Below, piece after piece: positions 1-7,837 of a stretch of DNA of 25,495 nucleotides (the first letter of the stretch is position 1; each line of letters starts with the position of its first letter). A program made the position numbers and the translations under genes. Location: positions 1 to 25,495 of IMG/VR virus record IMGVR_UViG_3300044971_000080. The stretch is one strand, 5' to 3'. The notes beneath the pieces were generated by a model. That model saw only the letters and a list, made by a program, of their open reading frames with translations, was not told the DNA's origin and did no database searches. Source of the stretch: a virus.

Positions 1-1127
1 TTATCAAACAATTCAAGTGCTGCTACTACACCAGCAGTAAGTACAACACCATTAGCCAATTCAATTGGCGTATCTACTGGTAGTTCAGATGCCTCAACAT
101 CTTCTGCTTGTAAAACTTCTTCTTCTTCTTCTACAGTAGGTTCAGGTGCCTCCTCTGGCGCAGGTTCTGCTTCAACAGGAGGTTCTTCTGCTTCAGTAGG
201 CGGTTCTTCTTCAGGAGCAGGAGGTTCTTCTACTGGAACTGGTGGTTCCTCTGCAGGTGGCTCTTCTACTGGTGGTTCCTCAACTGGTGTTGGAGGTTCT
301 TCGGCAGGAGGTTCAGGTGCAGGTGCAGGTGGTTCTTCAGGAATAATAATTGGGTCAATAATAATTGGTGGACGTGGGTCTCCGTGAGGTGGAGGTGGTT
401 CATTCGGTCCGCATAATGGAGGACATACTTGAGGAACAACTGGGTCTATTGGTTCAACTGGAACTACAGGTTCAGGAACTATTGGTTCTGGTTCTGGAGT
501 AGGAGGAACTGGTTCTGGCTCTAACACTGGAGGAATTTCAACCTCAATGATGTTTACTTCTGATAAAGGAACGATAGTTCCATCAGTAAGTACTGCACCA
601 GTTCTTTCATTACCTGATAGCGGACCATCTACCGCATAACTATATGCAACAGTTCCATCTGTTTGAATCTGTGCAGTAATAATAATGCTGGTTGTATCAC
701 CAGTAAGAGTTCCATATGGGCGATATGAACCATCTACTTGGAAGCCACCCTCACTTACATTGATAATGAAGTGTGTATCTGGCATCTGTTGTGGTAAAAC
801 CCACCAGTCTTTAGACTCAATAGATACCGAAGGTGTTGTTGGGTAAGTCCAATATGTACCGTCTGGTCTACCAAAAGTAATCACTGAGTTAGTAGTAGCG
901 TATACATTCTCATAAGTAACGCCATCATAAACAACAGATACTGTCAATGGAATATGATAGGAAACATCATCTCCACCTTGCGTGACAATAGTAGTTACTT
1001 CGGCTGGTGGTGCTACATCTTCTGCTCTTGCAAGAGATATAAAAAACATATTTCCTGCTAGGGCTACAATAAGTGCTGCTAAAAGGTTTCTACCTTTTCT
1101 CGCAAAGGAGTGTGTAGATTTGGTCAA
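1..1127 (-). CDS. Secreted Pro/Glu-rich phage protein (3' end cut by window edge)
   Basis: The frame is open from about 1127 to base 1 and runs off the window, leaving about 375 residues. I chose the TTG at 1125-1127 because it gives a complete signal peptide: a basic n-region (K3, R10, K11, R13), a hydrophobic core at residues 15-32 and an ARA cleavage site at 33-35. The ATG at 1047-1049 would cut into that core. Residues about 36-190 look like beta-strand-rich globular sequence. Residues about 194-340 are low complexity, dominated by PxPEP and EEPP units with a CPPLC pair in the middle, and the tract ends in five Glu. A hydrophobic stretch follows. Extended Pro/Glu tracts act as rigid spacers in envelope proteins such as TonB, so a role in spanning or binding the cell wall at lysis is an inference. 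The start overlaps the end of the holin-like gene, which suggests translational coupling. I do not recognise the family. Confidence 0.75.
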   Translation of the reverse strand, partial: MTKSTHSFARKGRNLLAALIVALAGNMFFISLARAEDVAPPAEVTTIVTQGGDDVSYHIPLTVSVVYDGVTYENVYATTNSVITFGRPDGTYWTYPTTPSVSIESKDWWVLPQQMPDTHFIINVSEGGFQVDGSYRPYGTLTGDTTSIIITAQIQTDGTVAYSYAVDGPLSGNERTGAVLTDGTIVPLSEVNIIEVEIPPVLEPEPVPPTPEPEPIVPEPVVPVEPIDPVVPQVCPPLCGPNEPPPPHGDPRPPIIIDPIIIPEEPPAPAPEPPAEEPPTPVEEPPVEEPPAEEPPVPVEEPPAPEEEPPTEAEEPPVEAEPAPEEAPEPTVEEEEEVLQAEDVEASELPVDTPIELANGVVLTAGVVAALELFD

Positions 1128-1296
1128 CTCGGGTTTCCAATCGGGTAATGCGTCCCTCTAGGTTATGTCCCCCGTTGCCGTCAGGCTTAAGTTCAGACAA
1201 GTAATGCTTGACCATCCATCGGATAGAACCTGCAACACTTGCTACGATAGTTGCTACTGCGACTGCTAATCCAGCCCAGTCCGTGGCGCTCATCAT
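1090..1296 (-). CDS. Holin-like small membrane protein
   Basis: This 68-residue protein has a short N-terminus, one hydrophobic segment (about residues 7-25) followed by R26 and K30, and an amphipathic C-terminal helix (about 48-64) with a heptad-like pattern. Single-span proteins of this size and shape, encoded after the tail genes, are commonly annotated as holins in phages of actinobacteria. Holins form pores in the inner membrane to time lysis. No endolysin is visible in the window. The ATG overlaps the last bases of the upstream 656-residue tail gene (1293-1296) as ATGA. The role is inferred from size, topology and position; a membrane anchor of another kind is possible. Confidence 0.7.
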   Translation of the reverse strand: MMSATDWAGLAVAVATIVASVAGSIRWMVKHYLSELKPDGNGGHNLEGRITRLETRVDQIYTLLCEKR

Positions 1297-3263
1297 GAGA
1301 CCGTTCTAACTGTTACGAGAAGCATCCCGCCAAAGCCAGAGAATCTAGATGATGGTGGTGTTCTGTTTAGGAAGTTGATTTCTTCTATAACACCAAGATA
1401 AGTCTCGCCATTACGGAAGTCTTGCACACGAATAGTATCGCCAGCAGATTCCAATGTTTCTACTTGATTGATTCGGTAGAAGGCGTAGCCTTCATAACCT
1501 ATCTGATTGCCAAACTTATCTGTCTCTGTGTCATAGCACATAACAGGGTATTGAATCAGACGCTGACGTGCGATAGCAGGTAGTGCTTTAAGTTGAAAGG
1601 CTGAAAATGTAGGTGTTACCGTTGATACTCTTGGAGTAAGGTTAAATTTAAATGATACATATTCCTGTGTGCCCAATGGATAGGCTACCGCGAATGGTTC
1701 AATTAAATCACCAGCGCCAAAGTTGGCGATAGTGTATTCCTGTCCAGTCTTAGATATGCTTTGAACAGTAAGACCGCCATCAGCATTTTCCATATTGACA
1801 TGAAGAGTCTTGAATACTTTATCTTCAATGGTAGCGTAGCGAATAAATCCTGACTGCAAGTATCCAGTAGATACATAATTAGTTGCAGACTCAAGGTAGT
1901 TACTGCCTCTGCCTGCCTCTGCAGCGGATATAGCGTTAGTGCAAAACATTAATCTAGATGTATTACCAATAAAGGCTGTGCCAGTAGTGACTGCACCATT
2001 AGTTACACTTGAAGCGTATATGTCATTGGCGTAGGCAAAGCGAAGCGGTTCAACCTCTTCGCCTAGGTTAATGCGGATGGTTCCTGGGCTAGTGCCAACA
2101 GTTGCAGCGCACCAAATAAACTTATCACGTGCAGCAAAGTCATAGACTGGCTGAGTTGTTTCTACGATAAGTGGACCGTAGTTTATGGAGCCATCTTGGT
2201 CTGATACCGTAGCAGCACGAACACCCTTGTTGGTACCAATCATCATATATCCAAGGTAGTAGAAAATCTTGTGGATGATTTCACCTGATGGCATTTCTGC
2301 TGCAACCTGAGCAGAGGTCAATGTAGGCATTGTTCCGTTGGTTGCTAATGTAAACTTAAAGATTGATGAGTGGATTCCGCTATATCCAGATACATAGATT
2401 GCTGGACCTGACGCTGTAATGCTGGTGAATATATAATCTCCACCAGGATGGGTATATATAGGAGATGGCAAAGATGTTGCACTTGTTGAGAACTCATAGA
2501 TAGAGTTATTCACACACATTACTATACGTTCTTTTACAAATTCAATAACAGCATTAGAAACTGTTATTCCAGCATCACTAAACATTTGTGTTTCAGCATC
2601 TGCTGCTACCAAATTTAAAGCCTTTTTGTATACATACAAACGAGGAGAACCCGAAGTACGATTAGTTACCCAGTAGGCGTTTACACCATCATCACAGATT
2701 GCATATACTGGATAGTCAGTACCTGAATTGTAATCAATAAAGTGAACTTCGCCAGCATCTGTAATCTTGTCTACATCGTACTCGTCTACAAGAAGAACAG
2801 CGTTTGTTGTTCCATAGCGGATAGAACGAGCATACTGATTGACGCGTCCATTTGCACGGATTTGTCCCGTTGTAATGTGGACAGGTGTAACATCCTTAAG
2901 AAGAGTTACCTTACCTTTAGTAAATACATCTACGCCACGGCTGTCTGTAAAGCGGTACGGTACAGTTTCACCAGCAGTTGGGTCATAGAATCTGATTCCT
3001 GCACCCTTATGGAATGAACTCTGGGAGCGAAGCCACCAGTTAGATAGTGACTGCTCTCCAGGTTCATTACTCTGGTCAATCTGTTGCTTACGATATGGTG
3101 CAGTCTGACGGCGATATGGGAATTCATCCGTAGTTCCTAAGAAGAACGGATAGACTCCAAACGATACGTCATAATCCTCGGCTGTCGGTGTATAACTAAC
3201 CGAGGAGATGGGGTTGGATAAGGAATACGGTAAGTCTTCCGTTACGTCTTTGTTAATCGCCAT
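1293..3263 (-). CDS. Large tail/virion structural protein, beta-rich (nozzle or minor tail protein)
   Basis: This 656-residue protein has no signal peptide or membrane segment. The central part (about residues 130-430) has repeated short strands with aromatic and Gly-rich turns, such as VYAICDDGVNAYWVT and KFIWCAATVG. That pattern suggests a beta-propeller-like fold. It lies after the fibre genes and directly before the holin-like gene. In podoviruses, beta-propeller-containing nozzle proteins such as T7 gp12 are of comparable size. Phages of freshwater actinobacteria carry similar proteins usually labelled minor tail protein. A virion role is well supported by context, but nozzle versus minor tail protein cannot be decided from sequence alone. 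The start ATG overlaps the upstream zinc-ribbon gene by 11 bases. Confidence 0.72.
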   Translation of the reverse strand: MAINKDVTEDLPYSLSNPISSVSYTPTAEDYDVSFGVYPFFLGTTDEFPYRRQTAPYRKQQIDQSNEPGEQSLSNWWLRSQSSFHKGAGIRFYDPTAGETVPYRFTDSRGVDVFTKGKVTLLKDVTPVHITTGQIRANGRVNQYARSIRYGTTNAVLLVDEYDVDKITDAGEVHFIDYNSGTDYPVYAICDDGVNAYWVTNRTSGSPRLYVYKKALNLVAADAETQMFSDAGITVSNAVIEFVKERIVMCVNNSIYEFSTSATSLPSPIYTHPGGDYIFTSITASGPAIYVSGYSGIHSSIFKFTLATNGTMPTLTSAQVAAEMPSGEIIHKIFYYLGYMMIGTNKGVRAATVSDQDGSINYGPLIVETTQPVYDFAARDKFIWCAATVGTSPGTIRINLGEEVEPLRFAYANDIYASSVTNGAVTTGTAFIGNTSRLMFCTNAISAAEAGRGSNYLESATNYVSTGYLQSGFIRYATIEDKVFKTLHVNMENADGGLTVQSISKTGQEYTIANFGAGDLIEPFAVAYPLGTQEYVSFKFNLTPRVSTVTPTFSAFQLKALPAIARQRLIQYPVMCYDTETDKFGNQIGYEGYAFYRINQVETLESAGDTIRVQDFRNGETYLGVIEEINFLNRTPPSSRFSGFGGMLLVTVRTVS

Positions 3264-3369
3264 TTAAGGGCGCTCCTTCACAACAGTTAGATTTCATATG
3301 ACAATGTGGACATAGCCAACGAGTGGCTATAGGTTCGTATTCTTTATTGCAGTAGTCGCACTCAAGCAA
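3253..3369 (-). CDS. Zinc-ribbon miniprotein (TTG start)
   Basis: A 38-residue reading is obtained from the TTG at 3367-3369, which overlaps the TGA of the upstream gene (TTGCTTGA). An in-frame ATG at 3450 exists, but using it would bury nearly 90 bases in the upstream gene. The protein has two CxxC-type pairs (CDYC and CPHC, 13 residues apart between the second and third Cys) and a further CC near the end (NCCEGAP). This is the layout of a small zinc ribbon. Similar tiny Cys-rich proteins sit between fibre and tail genes in other phages. The function is unknown; zinc binding is inferred from cysteine spacing. The Shine-Dalgarno is weak, so translation probably depends on coupling. Confidence 0.58.
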   Translation of the reverse strand: MLECDYCNKEYEPIATRWLCPHCHMKSNCCEGAPLNGD

Positions 3370-3760
3370 GAAGAGATTGTAAATCTTCTTTAGTAAGACC
3401 AAGCGCCGCAAGTTTTTGCTCGGCTTCTGTAAGTTCGGGTTCAGGCTCACGCTCTACATAATCAGGATGGTTAATCCAAGGCGTTGATTTATCAAGAACC
3501 ATTTTTCCTTCATCATTTTTGTGTACGGCAGGAAAATAGTATTGATGAATAAATGTATTAGTCTCTGCTATGTACTTATCTCCAACACCAACTCTTAAAT
3601 TATCACAACATTCTACTGTTGTTTCAAACTCATATACATCTTTTAGCGGAGTAAAATCATCATCGTGATTTGCAACAATACTCGCCACTACATAACCTTC
3701 AGAATCAATAAGAGCAGTTTGACATTCTAGTGATTCACAATCTTTACATTGATTTGACAT
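3362..3760 (-). CDS. Fibre-associated accessory protein
   Basis: This 132-residue acidic protein has Cys near the N-terminus (CKDC and C13) and a CC pair at about residues 51-52. Its C-terminal segment, about residues 108-132, reads ELTEAEQKLAALGLTKEDLQ. Short C-terminal helices of the LTxAEKLAALGL...ELxxLL type are frequent in phage proteins encoded next to tail fibres. The Shine-Dalgarno AAGGAG is well placed before the ATG. It follows the Gly-rich adhesin gene by about 10 bases. A chaperone or minor fibre role is inferred from position. I do not recognise a defined domain in the body of the protein. Confidence 0.68.
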   Translation of the reverse strand: MSNQCKDCESLECQTALIDSEGYVVASIVANHDDDFTPLKDVYEFETTVECCDNLRVGVGDKYIAETNTFIHQYYFPAVHKNDEGKMVLDKSTPWINHPDYVEREPEPELTEAEQKLAALGLTKEDLQSLLA

Positions 3761-3769
3761 TATTTCTCC

Positions 3770-4879
3770 TTATGCCCAGTATCCAATAAGAATTATTCCA
3801 GAACCACCAGCGCCACCTGCGGCACCTGCTACAGAAGGTCCAGAACCAGCAAATACTGCACACCCACCACCACCTGCTCCTGAGTTGGTAGCCGCATTGG
3901 CACCTGCGTTCCTTCTGAATGTACCAGTTGTACTTGTATTGACTGAGCCGCCTTGTCCACCACCGTGCCAAGTTGGATTAGTGAGTGTTCCAGTCGTACC
4001 TGACCGTCCATTACCACCGTAACCTGCCCAACCATCAAATTTTGTATTTGCTGTTAATTCGTTGGTAGCAGTACTGCCTACTGGCGCAGTAAGTAATGAT
4101 GTTATCTTAGAAAAAGTTGTACTTAATCCGTGAGGGTGTAGGTTGTTAGCGCTAATTGTTGCGGCAGTAAAGTCGCTCCTAGGAATACTTGTATTTGACT
4201 GTGCGCTAACGCTGGTTGCTATTCCAAAAAATCCTGAAGCATCAGGATTAAGCGGGAAACCTGCAAGTTCAGCCCAAGTGTTTGAATTATATGTTTGTGA
4301 ATTGTTATTTACAGTACTTGCTATAACATCGTATACACCACGAGTTGTGCTTGTTGTAGCCCAACCAAAATTAGAACCAATTCGTGATTGCGCCCCAGGG
4401 GCAACAATTGAGCCAAATGTTGTATTTCCTCCAGCGGCTCCAAGATTGGTGGTTGAAGCAGTAGGTTCGGGGCTTGCCCCACCTGAACCACCTGAACCAA
4501 TTGAATAAGCAATTGACGCACCTGGGGTTACTGGATAGTTTTTTTGGTAAACAACTGCTCCACCTCCACCGCCATTTCCTGTTACTGAGGTATTGGATGT
4601 AGTACCATCGGTACTTCTTCCTTCACCACCTGCGCCACCACCAATTACTATTACATCAATAGTAGTAACGGTTGCTGGTACGGTCCAAGAAGTTCCAGAT
4701 GTTAATTGTTGTGCGTAGAACTGACGGTATGTTTGCCACTTAGCGCCAGGTGTAGCAGTAGAGTCGGCAACAAAGTATGAATCTTGTGCTCCAATTGCAA
4801 CTTCTGTTGGACCATTAATAGTTCCAACTACAACGCCACCTTTATTTACTGGCTTGGAAGGAAACTCTTGAATACCCAT
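3770..4879 (-). CDS. Glycine-rich tail fibre / adhesin
   Basis: This 369-residue protein begins with a short conserved segment. From about residue 58 it has a glycine-rich lattice: VIVIGGGAGGEG, GNGGGGGAVVY, GSGGSGGASP, GGNGRSG, then GAGGGGCAVFAGSG and AGGAGGSGIILIGYW at the C-terminus. This matches the Gly-rich receptor-binding modules at the tips of many phage fibres, where polyglycine II-like lattices carry variable loops that contact host surface polymers. The middle section (about 170-290) is less repetitive. It is the third of three consecutive fibre-type genes. Adhesin function is inferred from composition and place. The start codon lies one base after the stop of the 266-residue gene. 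Confidence 0.8.
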   Translation of the reverse strand: MGIQEFPSKPVNKGGVVVGTINGPTEVAIGAQDSYFVADSTATPGAKWQTYRQFYAQQLTSGTSWTVPATVTTIDVIVIGGGAGGEGRSTDGTTSNTSVTGNGGGGGAVVYQKNYPVTPGASIAYSIGSGGSGGASPEPTASTTNLGAAGGNTTFGSIVAPGAQSRIGSNFGWATTSTTRGVYDVIASTVNNNSQTYNSNTWAELAGFPLNPDASGFFGIATSVSAQSNTSIPRSDFTAATISANNLHPHGLSTTFSKITSLLTAPVGSTATNELTANTKFDGWAGYGGNGRSGTTGTLTNPTWHGGGQGGSVNTSTTGTFRRNAGANAATNSGAGGGGCAVFAGSGPSVAGAAGGAGGSGIILIGYWA

Positions 4880-4880
4880 A

Positions 4881-5681
4881 TTATGCCACCACAGTCATTC
4901 CAGAAACTGTAATTGTTCCAGTTCCTATAGTGCAACCCACCTCAATTGATTTTGTTGAAGCAAAATAAGATTTCATATCAATTACTGTAGTTCCATTAGG
5001 TGGAACTGTTAAACCAGAAACAACTGGTACTTGGTCTACGCATATATAATACTGCCCAGAACCATTACCTCTTGGGTTGGTTAAAACTACGTTTGTTACG
5101 ATGCCTTCAGTTCCTGCTGGTGCTGTGTATACAACTGGGTATGTTCCAAACGCACCTTGTGAGATAGCAGCAGGGGCTAAAGTCTGAGTTGATGTATCAA
5201 ATGTGAACAGAGTAGCAGAAGGTGTAGATGTAACTACAGTTGCTGCAGTATCTGTTCCAGTAGAGCCAGTATTAATTGCAATAATATCTCCTACATTTAG
5301 ACCGTGAGCAGCCGATGTTGTAATGATTGCTGTGTAGTTAACAATAGCCTGGTTAGATAGAGCACCACCGTTAGTTACGCCAGTATTAAATACTGCTGTA
5401 GCGTTAGGAGTTACAGAGGCTGAGCCAATGTTGGCGTTAGTCTTAACATATGTAAATGTAGATGTTGTAGGAACAGAGTTAATTGCATAAACTCCATCGT
5501 ATACAGATGAAACACCAGAAATTGTTACGATAGTACCTACCTGTGTAATACCGTGAACGGTACCTGTTGTGATAGTTACTAGGTTTGAAGTGAGTGCAGC
5601 GGTTGTGATTGCCCTAGTAACTGAGGTCGCACCAGATACAGGAGTACCCCTGAAGAATACCGCGGGATTATTAGTTGCCAT
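4881..5681 (-). CDS. Repeat-containing fibre-like virion protein
   Basis: This 266-residue Thr/Ser/Val/Gly-rich, beta-type protein has at least two copies of a repeat, at about residues 28-95 and 112-178. Each copy has the pattern VTITT-x-x-HGI/HGL-x-x-GT/D-I-V-x-I, then a DGVY-like or DTAATV strand and an F-T-Y/F-D close. A C-terminal domain (about 180-266) follows. Such HGL/GD-type repeats are common in phage tail fibres and baseplate spikes. The Shine-Dalgarno AAAAGGAAAA lies before the ATG. It sits between two other fibre-type genes, so a host-recognition or fibre-shaft role is likely. The exact position in the virion is unknown. Confidence 0.7.
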   Translation of the reverse strand: MATNNPAVFFRGTPVSGATSVTRAITTAALTSNLVTITTGTVHGITQVGTIVTISGVSSVYDGVYAINSVPTTSTFTYVKTNANIGSASVTPNATAVFNTGVTNGGALSNQAIVNYTAIITTSAAHGLNVGDIIAINTGSTGTDTAATVVTSTPSATLFTFDTSTQTLAPAAISQGAFGTYPVVYTAPAGTEGIVTNVVLTNPRGNGSGQYYICVDQVPVVSGLTVPPNGTTVIDMKSYFASTKSIEVGCTIGTGTITVSGMTVVA

Positions 5682-5695
5682 TTATTTTCCTTTTC

Positions 5696-6241
5696 TTAGT
5701 ATGCGCCCATTACCAATGGGATTTGCGCTTGTTGTGAACCTGCTGAGAAGTCAATTGACCCCCATTTTAGACCGTTAGTTAAAGTTGAATCTGCTGTAAG
5801 TACTTGCCCATTAGAGCCAATGCCTTGACGCACAATAGTTGCTGAACCAGTTGCTACAAGGATGTCTCCCTTTGCTGTTGCTACTGATTTTTGAATTGCT
5901 CCTTCAGCGGCAACACCAAGACTGCCATAGTAATCTAAGTCTTCACCAGTAAGTACGTGTTGAATGGCTGCACCAGTTGTATGGCTAAGTGCTGTTGAAC
6001 CAGCGCGGGCACGCACTACGGTAAAAATGTCTCCCGATACTGCTGTAATAAAACAGATTTCTTCGGATGCTGTATCTGGGTTAATAGCAATTGCAAACTG
6101 GTCTACGTTACCAGCAGCGAGAGTCACTCCGCCAAGGAGCAATGCTGCGGTTCCAGTAGCAACCTGAATAGTTGTTGTAGATGATGAGATAGTACCGTTG
6201 AGCGTTGTCGCTACGCTGATACTGGAATATTTTCTAGCCAT
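5696..6241 (-). CDS. Tail fibre-like protein, shaft type
   Basis: This 181-residue protein is rich in Ser, Thr, Ala and Gly. Its N-terminal part (about 1-105) has the pattern of a short fibre attachment domain: a run of STTTIQVATGT-like strands, then EEICFITAVSGDIFTVVRAR and a GxTALxHTTGAAI turn. The C-terminal part contains KGDILVATGSATIVRQGI and GSNGQVLTADSTLTNGLKW, a motif pair widely seen in phage fibre proteins. It is the first gene after the head-tail adaptor, where short-tailed phages place attachment proteins. The Shine-Dalgarno AAGGA before eight A lies upstream of the ATG. The fibre call is secure in kind; receptor and position are unknown. Confidence 0.75.
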   Translation of the reverse strand: MARKYSSISVATTLNGTISSSTTTIQVATGTAALLLGGVTLAAGNVDQFAIAINPDTASEEICFITAVSGDIFTVVRARAGSTALSHTTGAAIQHVLTGEDLDYYGSLGVAAEGAIQKSVATAKGDILVATGSATIVRQGIGSNGQVLTADSTLTNGLKWGSIDFSAGSQQAQIPLVMGAY

Positions 6242-6250
6242 TTTTTTTCC

Positions 6251-7153
6251 TTAGCCTATGCGATGTGGACGAATTGGGTACTGACCTGACAACTTGGAAC
6301 TCTCTTCGTTGAGTCTTTGTTGATAGAGAGCAAAGATATACTTTGATACAGAAGTACCTGCAGTAGATGGTGTCTTAGTATCTGCTGCGTCTGCTTCTGC
6401 TGAAGTAAGATTGACTCGTCCCGCATCAATATATGAAAGCATCTTGTAGGCTGCGCCTAATATAACTACGTCTCTGCAAGATGCTGGCAAACCAGACACT
6501 GTAGTAAACTCATCTGATGAGTTGCTTAAAATTTCTGGAGCCTTTCGGTACGCTACTTGTATTGTGCGACCTGCTGTAATTCTGTCACGAATAGATACTG
6601 AATTGCCTGATGGGAATGCAGTTGTATTTGCTACTGGGTCTAGACGCCAGTTGGTAATTGGAATCCATTCCTTAGAAGGTCCGATAGATTCCCACGATAG
6701 TGTGGTTATATCTTCGGTACCCACTGGCAAAGGATAAGTGGTAACTGCTGGATTATATGTAAGAGTAGTTGTTGCATTTGTCCATAACTTAGGATACAAA
6801 GAACTAATGGTGTCATTGATTGCTTGTTTAACTGACATTCTAGGAAATGATGGAGCAAGAATAACTGGGGCATATTGATTGTGCGCTACTGCAGTTGAAT
6901 GCTGATAGCCACGACCAAAGCCAGGCATAATTGTTAGCGTGTTAGATGCCTTGTCATAAGTATCAACAAGAATCAATTCATCATCAATCTCAATAATACC
7001 TTTTGCAAGGTTACTAGATGAACCAACAGTCACACTTGTGCTTGAATTTGATATACCACCAGCGTTTGCTAGATATGTAATTCTATCTTGGCGAAGGGTG
7101 TAACCCTGGAGGTTTACTTTAACCTCGTCAATCATATCTGATAATGTTGGCAT
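6251..7153 (-). CDS. Head-tail adaptor (connector) protein
   Basis: This 300-residue protein has an N-terminal helix (SDMIDEVKVNLQGY), then a beta-rich insert (about 35-100) containing GIIEIDDELILVDT and PGFGRGYQHSTA. The rest is mixed, with the PRMSVKQAINDTISSLYPKL helix, a YPLP-type turn, and a C-terminal helical segment (about 215-290) rich in Ala, Tyr and charged residues. This resembles adaptor proteins that ring the lower face of the portal in short-tailed phages (P22 gp4 / T7 gp11-like role), and related proteins are annotated as head-tail adaptors in phages of actinobacteria. The N-terminal insert with the EIDDE/LIxVD pattern is shared with fibre proteins and may be a docking domain. 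Its start overlaps the previous stop as TAATG. Confidence 0.7.
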   Translation of the reverse strand: MPTLSDMIDEVKVNLQGYTLRQDRITYLANAGGISNSSTSVTVGSSSNLAKGIIEIDDELILVDTYDKASNTLTIMPGFGRGYQHSTAVAHNQYAPVILAPSFPRMSVKQAINDTISSLYPKLWTNATTTLTYNPAVTTYPLPVGTEDITTLSWESIGPSKEWIPITNWRLDPVANTTAFPSGNSVSIRDRITAGRTIQVAYRKAPEILSNSSDEFTTVSGLPASCRDVVILGAAYKMLSYIDAGRVNLTSAEADAADTKTPSTAGTSVSKYIFALYQQRLNEESSKLSGQYPIRPHRIG

Positions 7154-7398
7154 TAATTACCCTTTCGCGCTTTTGCGGTTTTTTTGGCTATTGCTTTAGG
7201 TTGCTTTACAAACTGCTTACCCTTTGCATTGCCTGCAGCCTTTGCTCTATTGGTAGCGGCTTTTTCGGCAGGCGTTAATGACGCCCACGCTGCTTCGGGT
7301 AAATATCTTTTTTTACCTTTTGATGGTTTACCATCAGAGGTTTTCCACTTTTGTTTAGTCCAGTCTTTTAAAGACTTCTGAGATTTAGCAAGTGCCAT
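7153..7398 (-). CDS. Small basic conserved phage protein
   Basis: This 81-residue protein is strongly basic (many Lys, few acids). Its N-terminal motif KSLKDWTKQKWKTSDGKPSK is followed by RYLPEAAWASLTPAEKAATN and a tail GKQFVKQPKAIAKKTAKARK. The SLKxWTxQxW, RYLP and GKQFVKQP blocks are familiar from small proteins of many environmental phages and some large DNA viruses, where the function is not known. A nucleic-acid role is likely from charge. It overlaps both neighbours as TAATG, so it is translated with the adjoining small basic genes. It could be a virion protein that neutralises packaged DNA, but this is inference. Confidence 0.72.
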   Translation of the reverse strand: MALAKSQKSLKDWTKQKWKTSDGKPSKGKKRYLPEAAWASLTPAEKAATNRAKAAGNAKGKQFVKQPKAIAKKTAKARKGN

Positions 7399-7586
7399 TA
7401 CTTGTAGCCTCCGCCTGCTTTTTTATATTCAACAGCAAGTAGTTGAGCCTTACGGGCAGACCATTCGCCAGGGTCTCCACCCTTGGAGCCAGCCTTAATC
7501 TTCTTAAACAAAGAAGCACGCATAGTAGGTTTAGTGTAATTACCTGCTGCATTTACTTTAGATTTAGTTTTCTTTTTGGCTACCAT
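7398..7586 (-). CDS. Small basic protein with SARKAQLLAVEYKKAGGGYK tail
   Basis: This 62-residue Lys-rich protein has an N-terminal AKKKTKSK tract, then VNAAGNYTKPTMRASLFKKI, a KAGSKGGDPGEW linker and a C-terminal SARKAQLLAVEYKKAGGGY. The block TKP-x-x-R-x-x-L/I-F-x-x-IKAGxKGG-x-PGxWSARKAQ is a recurrent small module in environmental phages and large viruses, with unknown function. Its start codon lies inside the preceding gene (7-base overlap, ATGGTAG). Together with the 81-residue and 85-residue neighbours it forms a conserved-looking trio of basic proteins between capsid and adaptor genes. Confidence 0.72.
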   Translation of the reverse strand: MVAKKKTKSKVNAAGNYTKPTMRASLFKKIKAGSKGGDPGEWSARKAQLLAVEYKKAGGGYK

Positions 7587-7837
7587 TTTACTTTATCCGC
7601 CCAGTAGGCTGCTGACATTTTGCCCTTGGCAATATTCTTTGCGTGACGGGCTTTAAAACTTGCTTGACGTGCCGTTGGTTTTCTATCGCCAACTACTCCC
7701 TGCTGACCAAAGCGAATAGTTTTAACCTTATCGCCTTCTTTAGCCACAACAACGTGTGACTTGGTTGGATGATTTGGTGTGCGCTTAGGCTTATTAAAGC
7801 CTGACACTCCTGCTCGCTTTAGTCTAGGGTCGCTCAT
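7580..7837 (-). CDS. Small basic protein with RQASFKARHAKN...ARYW-like motif
   Basis: This 85-residue basic protein has N-terminal DPRLKRAGVSGFNKPKRTP, a short middle part VVVAKEGDKVKTIRFGQQGV, then a C-terminal block RQASFKARHAKNIAKGKMSA followed by AYWADKVKW. Phage proteins with the F-x-x-RH...K-x-x-AxYW-x-x-K-x-W pattern are common and usually carry a Cys-containing version (RHNC...SCKMW). Here the Cys positions are Ala, so a metal role seems lost or absent. Function is unknown. The start overlaps the upstream stop as TAATG. The segment NPRLKR in the upstream 54-residue protein resembles the start DPRLKR here. Confidence 0.72.
   Translation of the reverse strand: MSDPRLKRAGVSGFNKPKRTPNHPTKSHVVVAKEGDKVKTIRFGQQGVVGDRKPTARQASFKARHAKNIAKGKMSAAYWADKVKW

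Noticed and set aside
1703-1894. Other short open frames inside the 656-residue gene and in other large genes
   Set aside because: They lie fully within well supported genes, lack ribosome sites and have no protein-like composition.
3744-3971. Trp-rich open frame overlapping the end of the Gly-rich adhesin
   Set aside because: It is a shifted reading of glycine codons (GGT/GGN runs read as TGG) in the adhesin gene.
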